Source: Candidatus Moraniibacteriota bacterium
GTDB taxonomy: Bacteria; Patescibacteriota; Minisyncoccia; Moranbacterales; GCA-2747515
Direction of reading: 5' to 3'
NCBI GenBank assembly: GCA_947311515.1
Contig: CAMZLB010000036.1
Span: forward strand, 1 to 40,476
Length of the DNA: 40,476 nucleotides
Both the position numbers and the translations under genes were made by a program. Position 1 is the stretch's first letter. Each line of letters begins with the position of its first letter. Positions 32,364-40,105 of this stretch are shown here, one piece after another. The notes below the pieces were generated by a model. It saw only the letters and a list, made by a program, of their open reading frames with translations, was not told the origin of the DNA and did not search any database.

Positions 32364-32389
32364 TTAAAAATTATCTTATAAGAACACAA

Positions 32390-32425
32390 AAATCCTCAAT
32401 ACTTATTGTGTTGAGAATTTTTTTT
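32390..32425 (+). terminator. Rho-independent terminator after the VOC gene
   Basis: CTCAATAC (32395-32402) pairs with GTGTTGAG (32408-32415) with one G-T pair and a 5-base loop; outer A/T pairs extend it, and eight T follow at 32418-32425. Confidence 0.75.
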
Positions 32426-32508
32426 GTGGATATAACACGCCTAAACCATAGATTGAGGTCTGAGATGTAGCTAATTTAAACAAATTTTCTAAATTTTGAG
32501 ATATGATG

Positions 32509-32514
32509 TATAAT
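32509..32514 (+). promoter_or_regulatory. -10 box for the cupin gene
   Basis: TATAAT at 32509-32514, 22 bases before ATG 32537. No clear -35 was found. Confidence 0.4.
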
Positions 32515-32536
32515 GAAAGTAAATAAATTATAAATT

Positions 32537-32878
32537 ATGAAAACAGCAGAATTATTAAAAGATGTAGAATACAAAGAAGGCGGACCAGTAATAAGTGTGA
32601 TGTTTGAAACAGCTTTTACTAAGGAGATTAGAATAGCAATGAAAAAAGGGCAAATGATGAAAGAGCATCAGACACCCTTTGCTATCGTTGTGGAGATAAT
32701 AGATGGCAAGCTTGATTTTGGGGTGCAGGGTAAAGTATTAAATTTAGACAGAGGATCCTTACTTGCCCTAGAAGGAAATGTTCCACATGATTTAAAAGCT
32801 GTAGAGAATTGTATAGTAAGGTTAACACTTACAAAATCAGATGAATCAGAAAGGGTTCAGAAAGTAATTAATTCTTGA
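32537..32878 (+). CDS. Small cupin-domain protein
   Basis: The protein has 113 residues and a single cupin barrel. The first motif region is KKGQMMKEHQTPFAIVVEIIDGKLDF, where H40 stands in place of the usual HxH, and the second is LLALEGNVPHDLKA with H88. Some usual metal ligands are therefore replaced, so metal binding is uncertain. Such small cupins often bind ligands or act in stress responses. It begins 174 bases after the VOC gene, beyond a terminator, and is followed after 7 bases by the broken acetyltransferase gene. Confidence 0.8.
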   Translation: MKTAELLKDVEYKEGGPVISVMFETAFTKEIRIAMKKGQMMKEHQTPFAIVVEIIDGKLDFGVQGKVLNLDRGSLLALEGNVPHDLKAVENCIVRLTLTKSDESERVQKVINS

Positions 32879-32885
32879 AAATCTT

Positions 32886-33647
32886 ATGAAAATTATTTCA
32901 ATTGATAAAAATAATATTGACGAAGAACATATTTGCTGTGCTCTGGGTAATGATAAGGAAAATAAAGAAAGAGCTCAGACAAAAAAAGATTGGATGAAAG
33001 AAAGGTTTGGTGATGGGTTAGCCTTTAAAAGGCTGGATGATAGAGGTAAAATCTTTATTGAATACATGCCAGTTTAAAAAGTATGGAAACCTGTAAAGGG
33101 GAAAAACTATATGTTTATAAACTGTCTTTGGGTAGCTGGAAAATTTAAAGGTAAGGGTGTATCAACTAAATTATTGAATGAGTGTATATCTGATGCAAAA
33201 AAGCAAAAAATGGATGGTGTTGCAGTAATTACTAGTAATAAGATAAAACCTTTTTTAACAGATAAGAAATTTTATGAGCATAATGGTTTTGAAGTTGTGG
33301 ACACAGCAGGTGCTTATTTTGAACTGCTTACTTTAAGATTTAGCAAGAAGGCTAATGACCCTAAATTCACGAAGAGTGCAAAAGAGAGTACGTGCACGAA
33401 TAAAAAAGGTTTTACGTACATATTTTCAAATCAATGTCCTTTTATGGAAGATTTTGCTCAAAGAATGAAAAAAGTTGCTGAGAGTGATAATATAAAGTTC
33501 AAAATAGAGAAGTTAACTTCAGCAAAGGAGGCTCAAAAAACAGGATCTTGTTTTGGTACATTGGGACTGTATTATGACGGTAAGTTTATAACACATGAGA
33601 TTATGCCAGAGAAAAAGTTTAAGAAGTTTATTGAAGGGATAAAATAG
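32886..33647 (+). pseudogene. GNAT acetyltransferase with YoaP-like C-terminus, split by TAA
   Basis: The frame runs 253 codons from ATG 32886 to 33647, broken only by TAA at 33075-33077 (codon 64). Before it stand EEHICCALGNDKENKERAQ and IFIEYMPV; after it KVWKPVKGKNYMFINCLWVAGKFKGKG, which is the acetyl-CoA region of the GNAT domain, and a C-terminal YoaP-like part (YIFSNQCPFMEDF near 33420). In the family I know, Glu stands at the stop, so one GAA to TAA change explains it. Two separate products from 32886-33077 and from ATG 33111 would each be incomplete. Readthrough cannot be excluded. Confidence 0.8.
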
Positions 33648-33752
33648 TTATTGTGTCAATTTTAGTAACTTTTATTGTCGAAAGAGCGAAAATGAAGTAT
33701 GCTATAAGAATGAGTTATATATTTATAAAAAATCAGTCATTAATTATAAAGT

Positions 33753-34142
33753 ATGAAAGTAAAATTACATCATTTTGCATATAATATAAAACCAAATGAA
33801 TTGGAATTGGTTTTAGAACTTTTTAAAAAATTAGGATGTACATTATCATATCGAGAAGAAAATGCTAGATGGTGTATGATTGAACAAAAAACAATTCCTA
33901 TTGACATCCAAATTATTGAAACTAATGATCAGTCAATTTCAATTGAGAAAAAAATCAATACGCATATTGCTTTTTTGTCTAATACTCCTAAAAAAGATAT
34001 TGAAGAAATTAAGTATTGGCTAAAAGACAAAGATGTGAATTTTAAACAAGGTAGCTGGTCTGATAAAGAATTATGGTTTGATTTACCAGATATTTTTATC
34101 AATTTTGTAATTGAAATAATGCACACTTCAATAGTTGAATAG
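33753..34142 (+). CDS. VOC (glyoxalase-fold) family protein, small
   Basis: The protein has 129 residues. It begins MKVKLHHFAYNIKPNELELV and contains RWCMIEQ and IDIQIIETND, the strand order of a VOC domain, with INTHIAFLSN beginning the second half. Metal ligands are partly recognisable (H6, H72) but not complete. The substrate is unknown. It is the second VOC gene in the same accessory stretch; the two are not close copies. Confidence 0.65.
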   Translation: MKVKLHHFAYNIKPNELELVLELFKKLGCTLSYREENARWCMIEQKTIPIDIQIIETNDQSISIEKKINTHIAFLSNTPKKDIEEIKYWLKDKDVNFKQGSWSDKELWFDLPDIFINFVIEIMHTSIVE

Positions 34143-34291
34143 TTCATTATTAAATTATTGTTTCGTTATTTTTTATTACAGAAAAAACGCATAATAAAGA
34201 TTAAGAAACTTTGCCTTGCAAGCTCCGTATAAATTTAATTTTTTAAATCTTGATTTTATGCAAAATTACGATTTTTTAACCAATATTAATC

Positions 34292-34552
34292 ATGAGCAAA
34301 ATAAAAATTTCAATTATAATGGTTACAATATCAGTTATTATTTTTTATCTTGAGATAAACTTTGCTTTTTCTGTGGGTAAAAGTATAAATAGATATTTCC
34401 CTTGTGATTAAAATCCTATGAATTTATTTTCATATTTCGGCATTTACGATATATATTTCATGTTTTTTCTAATTGGAATTTTTATCACATCGCTAATAAT
34501 AATGATTAGCGTCAGTGTTTATAAAGCGAGAAAAAATTGTAACATCACATAA
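34292..34552 (+). pseudogene. Small two-helix membrane protein, interrupted by TAA
   Basis: One frame from ATG 34292 to TAA 34550-34552 holds 86 codons with a single internal TAA at 34409-34411 (codon 40). The first part has a signal-anchor-like helix (ISIIMVTISVIIFYLE), the second a strong membrane helix (FMFFLIGIFITSLIIMISV) and a basic tail (KARKN). The second part could be a separate protein from ATG 34418 (44 residues). The exact frame agreement suggests one damaged gene. The family is unknown. The rest of 34143-34658 shows only the xseB promoter. Confidence 0.5.
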
Positions 34553-34580
34553 CAAGAAGGAATATGGAGAGAGATGATTT

Positions 34581-34609
34581 TTGCTCTTTTTTTCATTTTA
34601 AATTATAAT
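34581..34609 (+). promoter_or_regulatory. Promoter of xseB
   Basis: TTGCTC (34581-34586) and TATAAT (34604-34609) are 17 bases apart. Transcription would start near 34616, after the upstream ATG at 34611, which supports ATG 34659 as the real start. Confidence 0.55.
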
Positions 34610-34658
34610 AATGAGACGGGTAAAAACTTCATATACACACAACATTAATATAAGTTTT

Positions 34659-34877
34659 ATGACAAAAGACACAAAACAAGCACTGGGAAAATCAATGAAA
34701 AAGTTGGAAGAAATTGCAAACTGGTTTGAAAATCAAGAAGAAATAGATATAGAGAATGGGATAGAAAAAGCTAAAGAAGGCGCTTCGTTATTAGTATCTA
34801 CTAGAAAACAGTTGGATAATGTAGAAAATGAATTTAAAGAAATTAAAAAAACTTTGCAAGGAGATAGGCTATTTTAA
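34659..34877 (+). CDS. xseB: Exodeoxyribonuclease VII small subunit
   Basis: The start is taken as ATG 34659 (MTKDTKQALGKSMKKLEEI), giving 72 residues, the usual XseB size. The sequence MKKLEEIANWFENQEEIDIENGIEKAKEG and the following helix to NEFKEIKKTL match the family, two helices that wrap around the C-terminal coiled coil of XseA. An upstream in-frame ATG (34611) would add 16 polar residues without family match. It is separated from xseA by 5.3 kb of accessory genes, which is unusual. Confidence 0.85.
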   Translation: MTKDTKQALGKSMKKLEEIANWFENQEEIDIENGIEKAKEGASLLVSTRKQLDNVENEFKEIKKTLQGDRLF

Positions 34878-34880
34878 ATT

Positions 34881-35306
34881 ATGAGTAAATCAAAATATAA
34901 TTCAGCTTTTAAAATATATTTTATTGCATTTATCATTATTTTATTGTTATCCATAGGCAGTATTTGTTATGCAATCGAACTATCATTGATTTGGAGTTAT
35001 GTAGTTTCTATAAATATAGTCACAGCTATATTTTATATATTTGACAAGATAATTTCATCATCAAAAATTATCAGAGTGCCAGAAATTTTATTTCATATAT
35101 TTTCAGTTATAGGAGGTTCTTTATCAGCTATTATTTCACAAACAATTTTTCGTCACAAAACAAAAAAAGTAACTTTTCAACTATTAAGTGTAATTATTTT
35201 TATAATTCAATTGAGTATTTTTGTATATTTAGTTTTTATAAATACAGAATTTAAAAATATTTTAGAAATAAAGTTAGGTTTTTTAACCTCGTTCTTTGTA
35301 AGATAG
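34881..35306 (+). CDS. DUF1294 family membrane protein
   Basis: The protein has 141 residues with about four membrane helices. The signature of DUF1294 is clear: IFYIFDKIISSS near 55-66, then RVPEILFHIFSVIGGSLSA and FRHKTKKVTFQ, corresponding to the family's YDK, RVPE...GG and RHKT-K motifs. The function of the family is not known. An extra N-terminal helix and a C-terminal helix frame the core. It begins 3 bases after xseB and is probably cotranscribed with it. Confidence 0.85.
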   Translation: MSKSKYNSAFKIYFIAFIIILLLSIGSICYAIELSLIWSYVVSINIVTAIFYIFDKIISSSKIIRVPEILFHIFSVIGGSLSAIISQTIFRHKTKKVTFQLLSVIIFIIQLSIFVYLVFINTEFKNILEIKLGFLTSFFVR

Positions 35307-35755
35307 TTCAAATATATGATATTTTGCGTATTTTTTTTGTAAAAGTATAGATAGATAATTAAATTTACTGTTGCAAAAATTCCCAAAAAGACTATCATTT
35401 TTAAGTTGTGACTAGTAGTATTAAAAAGTATTTCTACAATAGGCGCAGTTATAGTTAATTTTATGAGAATTCTATATTTAAATGGTGTGTTTTTGCATGA
35501 GATATGAGGATTATGTAGGCTTTAACTAAAATTATTGTGAAGGCTATGGTGTGTAATAGGTTTTTTACAACTATGGTTTTTCCTGTATACATAAATATCC
35601 AAATATTGATAAAAAAGATATTAATTCTTTTGTGTGAGAGTAACTAATATATATTTCACTAATGTAAATGCTACAGAATATACAAAAATAGAGACTATTT
35701 TAGTAAGTGTATTTAAGAACTATTATTCTGTCTTTTCTGAAGAAATATAATTATT
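35300..35755 (-). pseudogene. Decayed multi-helix membrane protein gene
   Basis: Read on the minus strand from about 35755 to 35300, successive pieces in different frames look like one membrane protein: YFFRKDRIIVLKYT, then VSIFVYSVAFTLVKYILVTL, then NIWIFMYTGKTIVVKNLLHT and IAFTIILVKAYIILISHAK, then ILIKLTITAPIVEILF and MIVFLGIFATVNLIIYLYF. Frame changes occur at about three places and stops are present. The pattern of helices followed by YRILIKLTITAPIVEI recalls uncharacterised four-helix membrane proteins of CPR genomes, but this is from memory. Its 3' end meets the DUF1294 gene. No intact gene lies in 35307-35837. Confidence 0.55.
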
Positions 35756-35784
35756 ATGATTTTTATTTAATATTATAGTTTTTA

Positions 35785-35812
35785 TTGAAAAGTTTGGGAA
35801 ATAATGTATAAT
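35785..35812 (+). promoter_or_regulatory. Promoter of nrdR
   Basis: TTGAAA (35785-35790) and TATAAT (35807-35812) are 16 bases apart, with the start codon 25 bases after the -10. No clear NrdR box was seen here. Confidence 0.5.
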
Positions 35813-35837
35813 TATTGTAAATATTAATAAATATTAT

Positions 35838-36293
35838 ATGCAATGTCCATTTTGCAAAAAAGCACAAAATACAAAGGTAGTTGATAGTCGAGTTGTGAAG
35901 TCTGGTAGAGCAGTAAGACGCAGAAGAGAATGTTTACGTTGTGGTGAACGTTTTTCTACACGTGAAGAAATAGAAATAGTTCGTCTTAGAATTATAAAGA
36001 GAGATGGGACTCGTCAGGAATATAACAGAATAAAGATAGAAAGTGGACTTAGAAATGCTTTACAAAAAAGACCTGTAAGCGAAGAAAGATTGCAAAAATT
36101 ATTAAATACTATTGAAAGGAGTATACAATCATTAGAAAAAAGAGAAGTTAAAAGTAAGGTTATAGGTAGAATTGTTATGGATCATTTGAGAGATGTAGAT
36201 GATGTTGCATTCATTAGATTTGCTAGTGTGTACAAATCAATTGGTTCTGCAAATACTTTTAATAAAGTTATTCAAGATGTTTTGGATGAATAG
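35838..36293 (+). CDS. nrdR: Transcriptional repressor NrdR
   Basis: The protein has 151 residues, the usual size. A zinc ribbon at the N-terminus carries C3, C6, C32 and C35 (MQCPFC and ECLRCGERF). The ATP-cone domain spans about 48-138. NrdR senses ATP/dATP and represses ribonucleotide reductase genes; none of these are in the window. The gene has its own promoter and stands 229 bases before comEC. Confidence 0.97.
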   Translation: MQCPFCKKAQNTKVVDSRVVKSGRAVRRRRECLRCGERFSTREEIEIVRLRIIKRDGTRQEYNRIKIESGLRNALQKRPVSEERLQKLLNTIERSIQSLEKREVKSKVIGRIVMDHLRDVDDVAFIRFASVYKSIGSANTFNKVIQDVLDE

Positions 36294-36469
36294 TTATGAT
36301 TGTTAAAAAATATAAGTAAAATTTAGAAAAAAGTGAAAAAAGAATATGTATAAGTTCTTAAATAGAAAAGTTTGAAGATTTTTGTGAAAGCTTATATGGT
36401 GGATAATAAAGCAAAGATTACACTTAAAAAAATCCTTACTAAATTAATATAATATTTCAAAAATTTAGT

Positions 36470-36475
36470 TATAAT
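36470..36475 (+). promoter_or_regulatory. -10 box for comEC
   Basis: TATAAT at 36470-36475, 47 bases before ATG 36523; another TATAAT lies at 36448-36453. Confidence 0.4.
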
Positions 36476-36522
36476 TGAAAGAAATGCAACATTATCTATA
36501 AAATTATATGAACTAATATTAG

Positions 36523-37980
36523 ATGAAAAATGGAGAAAAAATAAGATCTCTTCCGCATATTTCTCAAGTGATTTTGGGTATTTGTAGTGGAATAATAATT
36601 GGAATAAGTATTAGACTTTGGATTGGTGCTGTTTTTGATTATCTTGTTTTTTTTGGTGGAATTATTTCAGTTATAGTTTTACTATTTTTTTACAGAAATT
36701 GGCAAGCATGGATTATTTTTGTAATGATTTGTGGATCGATTTATGGTTTTTTTCATACAAATGAAGTGATTAAATATGAAGATAATTCCAAAGAAGGAGC
36801 TGAGTTGAATGCTAAATTTGAGATAGTATCACAACCAACAAGTTCCGGTAGATTTTTAAAAACTTATGGAATTTCACAGGAATATGGAAAAATTCTTTTG
36901 AATTTTGCTACACACAGTGATATTATACGCGGTTCAATTGTTCAAGTTAAATGTAAACTTAAGTCTCCTAAGAAATTTAACGATTTTGATTATCCAAAGT
37001 ATTTATTTATGCATAGAGTAAACTATATTTGTAATGTGAAATCATATGAATTAGTGGGTTATAATAATAATTTTTTGAATGAAATTGCTTCTGTACGTAG
37101 GCAATTGGAAGGAAATATATCAAAAATGATGCCTGCGCCAGAATCTGGATTAGCCAATGGACTTATTTTTGGCGGAGATGATAGACTCAGTGAAGAATTG
37201 CAGAATTCTTTTGCTATTACTGGAATGTCTCACATTGTTGCAGTTAGTGGGTATAATGTGAGTGTTATCGTCTTTACTATTATAATAGTTGGGATTTTTA
37301 TAGGATTTTGGAGAAAACAAGCTGCACTTCTTTCTGTGGTTGCAGTCATAATTTTTGTGGCTATGATAGGTTTTCCAGCTTCTGGAGTACGAGCTGCTAT
37401 TATGGGTACAATCGTGCTTTTTGCAGTTGTTTTTGGTAGAGTGGTAAATTCTTTAAATTTAGTTGTCATATCTTGTACAGTTATGCTTTTATGGAGTCCG
37501 TTACAGATTAGATATGATGTTGGATTTCAATTATCATTTCTAGCCGTTATTGGTATTTTGACTATTTATCCGATTTTTGAAAAATTAATTGTAATCAAAT
37601 ATAAAGTATTCACATTAACTGAAATACTTTTTCTTACTATCAGTGCACAACTTTTTGTTTTGCCTATAATAATTATAAATTTTCATATATTTTCATTTTC
37701 TTCTGTTCTAACTAATTTATTAATATTACCTATATTACCACTTACTATGCTTTTGGTATTTTTTGCTTCAATTTTGAGTATAATTTCTTTTTCTATTGCA
37801 TATCCATTTGTTTGGTTGGCTTATTTATTGCTTTCTTATGAGATATTCATGATAGAATTTTTTGCAAATCAAAAATGGAGTAGTGTGGTAGTGGAAAATT
37901 TTCCTATAAGTTTATCTGTACTTTATTATCTTGCATTATTTTCAATAATATATTATTTTAAGGATAGATTGGAAGTTTAA
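36523..37980 (+). CDS. comEC: ComEC/Rec2 DNA-uptake channel, membrane part
   Basis: The protein has 485 residues. The N-terminal part has helices followed by a DUF4131-type beta domain (about 70-180, with SPKKFNDFDYPKYLF). The Competence domain begins near GLANGLIFGGDDRLS (about 208) and has the hallmarks SHIVAVSGYNVS and FPASGVRAAIMG, with about eight membrane helices. It forms the channel that passes single-stranded DNA into the cell. The metallo-beta-lactamase domain that many ComEC proteins carry at the C-terminus is here encoded by the next gene, 13 bases downstream. Confidence 0.95.
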   Translation: MKNGEKIRSLPHISQVILGICSGIIIGISIRLWIGAVFDYLVFFGGIISVIVLLFFYRNWQAWIIFVMICGSIYGFFHTNEVIKYEDNSKEGAELNAKFEIVSQPTSSGRFLKTYGISQEYGKILLNFATHSDIIRGSIVQVKCKLKSPKKFNDFDYPKYLFMHRVNYICNVKSYELVGYNNNFLNEIASVRRQLEGNISKMMPAPESGLANGLIFGGDDRLSEELQNSFAITGMSHIVAVSGYNVSVIVFTIIIVGIFIGFWRKQAALLSVVAVIIFVAMIGFPASGVRAAIMGTIVLFAVVFGRVVNSLNLVVISCTVMLLWSPLQIRYDVGFQLSFLAVIGILTIYPIFEKLIVIKYKVFTLTEILFLTISAQLFVLPIIIINFHIFSFSSVLTNLLILPILPLTMLLVFFASILSIISFSIAYPFVWLAYLLLSYEIFMIEFFANQKWSSVVVENFPISLSVLYYLALFSIIYYFKDRLEV

Positions 37981-37993
37981 CTTTAACAAGATT

Positions 37994-38842
37994 ATGAGAA
38001 TATTTTATACCATAATTATTATAATAGGAATTGTAACACTTATAATTTCTAGTGTTACAATTTATCAAATATATAAATTTGATGAAACTAGAATAATTTT
38101 TTTGGATATTGGACAAGGAGACTCTGCTCTTATTACTGAAGGTGATTATCAGATTCTAATTGACGGTGGTTCTGATGGTAAGATTTTACAAGAAAAACTT
38201 AGTAAATATATGCCTTTTTGGGATAGAACAATTGATGTAGTAATCGCGACACATTTAGATAATGATCATGTTAGTGGTTTGGTTGATGTTATCAAAAATT
38301 ACAAAATTCACAAATTTTGGTATTCAAATATAGAAAAAAATACTACTACAGCACGAGCACTTAAAGCTAATATTGATGAGTTTAATGTTCAAACGCATGA
38401 ACCTGTTTTTGGGGATAAGATTATATTTCCTTCAGGTGCTAACTTTCAGGTTATTTATCCGATAATTAGAAATGAGGCATATAATAATTTAAAGGATTTA
38501 AATGCAACTAGTATAGCTGGAATTTTTGAAATTAATAATGAAAAATTTTTCTTAGGTGGAGACTTACCTTTCGAGATAGAGGATAGATTGGATGTAGGTA
38601 ATGATATTACAGTTCTTAAGGCTGGGCATCATGGCTCTCGAACTTCTACTTCACAATTATTTTTAGACAAAATAAAACCAAGAGATGTTATAATTTCTAC
38701 TGGTAAAAATAACCGCTATGGACATCCTCATCGTGATGTAATTAAAAGGTTGATTATGGGAAGAGTGAGAATTTTTAAAACTTATGAAAATGGTGCTATA
38801 ATTTATACATGTGCAGATGAGTGTGAAATTTCGTTTGATTAA
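37994..38842 (+). CDS. ComEC-type metallo-beta-lactamase-fold hydrolase
   Basis: The protein has 282 residues with an N-terminal membrane anchor (about 3-24). The fold motif THLDNDH (86-92) gives the HxDxDH metal site, with the earlier IDGG (56-59), and later GHHGSRTST with a further His and HPHRDV near the C-terminus. This matches the detached C-terminal domain of ComEC2/Rec2, thought to degrade the non-transported DNA strand. Linked to comEC by order and close spacing. The anchor places it beside the channel. Confidence 0.92.
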   Translation: MRIFYTIIIIIGIVTLIISSVTIYQIYKFDETRIIFLDIGQGDSALITEGDYQILIDGGSDGKILQEKLSKYMPFWDRTIDVVIATHLDNDHVSGLVDVIKNYKIHKFWYSNIEKNTTTARALKANIDEFNVQTHEPVFGDKIIFPSGANFQVIYPIIRNEAYNNLKDLNATSIAGIFEINNEKFFLGGDLPFEIEDRLDVGNDITVLKAGHHGSRTSTSQLFLDKIKPRDVIISTGKNNRYGHPHRDVIKRLIMGRVRIFKTYENGAIIYTCADECEISFD

Positions 38843-38931
38843 AATTTGTTTGAATTAAATAAAAAAGGTCATAGAACTTTACAAATTTTCTAAATAATGT
38901 TATTGTTGTGTGGTGATATTAAAATGTATAT

Positions 38932-39894
38932 ATGTTAATAGATGATGTAACAATTGAGGTAAAGGCTGGACGTGGAGGTGATGGCGTTGTACGTTTTACA
39001 AAGCTCATGATGTCTCAGGGACCAACTGGTGGAAATGGTGGTCATGGTGGAAGTGTTATTTTAAGAGGTGTGTCAGACCTTGGAGCACTTAAACAATTTA
39101 GAAATAAGAAAGGTGTTAAGGCAGAATCAGGAAAAGATGGTGCACAGAACAAATGTGATGGGAGAGATGGGATGAACGTTATCATTCTAGTCCCTGTTGG
39201 AACATTAGCACATGATCTTACAAATAATAAGATATATGATATAACATATGTCGACCAAGAGGAAATTGTTGCAAGGGGGGGCAATGGTGGATTTGGTAAT
39301 TTTCATTTTAAATCAAGTCGTAATACTACACCACTTCGAGCAAATGAAGGGCAAGTTGGAGAAGAAATAGAATTACGCCTTGAATTAAAATTAATAGCAG
39401 ATGTGGGTTTTGTGGGACTTCCAAATGTAGGCAAGTCCAGTTTACTTAACGAACTTACAAATGCATCTAGTAAAGTAGCTAACTATAAATTTACTACTCT
39501 TGAGCCACACCTAGGAGTGTTTTATAGACTGATACTTGCAGACATTCCTGGACTCATAGAGGGAGCAGCAGAGGGAAAGGGTCTTGGGCATAAATTCTTA
39601 AGACATATCGAGAGGACAAAATCAATTTTTCACTTTATAGCAGCTGATAGTAAACATCCAGTAGAAGATTATCATACAATTCGTAAAGAATTGGAAACAT
39701 TCAGTGACAAAATGATAAATAAAGATGAGTGGATTATCCTTAGTAGAAGTGATGAGGTAGATGAGGATAGACTTGAAGAGATTATAAAAAAATTGAGCGA
39801 GGTGAATAAAAATGTAGTTACATCATCACTGTTAGAAGATAATGGAACTGATGCGGTTAGGAGAATTTTATCAGAGATTGAACGAAATAAGTAA
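38932..39894 (+). CDS. obgE: GTPase Obg, short form
   Basis: The protein has 320 residues. The glycine-rich Obg domain (1-155) contains KAGRGGDGVVRF and GPTGGNGGHGG. The GTPase domain has G1 GLPNVGKSS (162-170) and G3 DIPG (204-207). The G4 motif normally NKxD is SRSD (271-274), keeping the Asp. The extra C-terminal domain found in many Obg proteins is absent. Obg helps late 50S assembly and stress control. A small membrane protein gene follows 13 bases after the stop. Confidence 0.95.
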   Translation: MLIDDVTIEVKAGRGGDGVVRFTKLMMSQGPTGGNGGHGGSVILRGVSDLGALKQFRNKKGVKAESGKDGAQNKCDGRDGMNVIILVPVGTLAHDLTNNKIYDITYVDQEEIVARGGNGGFGNFHFKSSRNTTPLRANEGQVGEEIELRLELKLIADVGFVGLPNVGKSSLLNELTNASSKVANYKFTTLEPHLGVFYRLILADIPGLIEGAAEGKGLGHKFLRHIERTKSIFHFIAADSKHPVEDYHTIRKELETFSDKMINKDEWIILSRSDEVDEDRLEEIIKKLSEVNKNVVTSSLLEDNGTDAVRRILSEIERNK

Positions 39895-39907
39895 TAAATA
39901 AAATTAT

Positions 39908-40105
39908 ATGTTTAAACCTTATATTAGGTATTTAGTATTACTTTTTATGGCGGGATTTATGTGGGGATATGTTACAAAAACTATTATAGCAGCAAAGTCA
40001 TATATTGGTTGGGATGATACTCAAATAATAGAAAGTCAGAAATTTGATATAATAGATTTGAATAATTTAAAAACTACGCCAGTGGATTTATCTAGAGAAG
40101 AATAG
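39908..40105 (+). CDS. Small membrane protein of unknown function
   Basis: The protein has 65 residues. One membrane helix is near 6-26 (IRYLVLLFMAGFMWGYVTK), with a polar tail rich in Asp and Glu. It lies 13 bases after obgE and is probably cotranscribed. I do not recognise a family. Length, composition and position support a real gene. Confidence 0.6.
   Translation: MFKPYIRYLVLLFMAGFMWGYVTKTIIAAKSYIGWDDTQIIESQKFDIIDLNNLKTTPVDLSREE

Noticed and set aside
18998-34411. TAA read as a sense codon (Glu), because several frames continue past TAA.
   Set aside because: Most intact genes end in TAA and housekeeping genes have no internal TAA; affected genes also carry frame changes or other stops, so decay explains them better.
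34611-34658. ATG 34611 as the start of xseB.
   Set aside because: It lies at or before the predicted transcript start, and the extra residues do not fit XseB.
36361-36452. Open stretch between nrdR and comEC (contains KIFVKAYMVDNKAKITLKK).
   Set aside because: Under 30 codons with no convincing start; could be a remnant but not distinguishable from chance.
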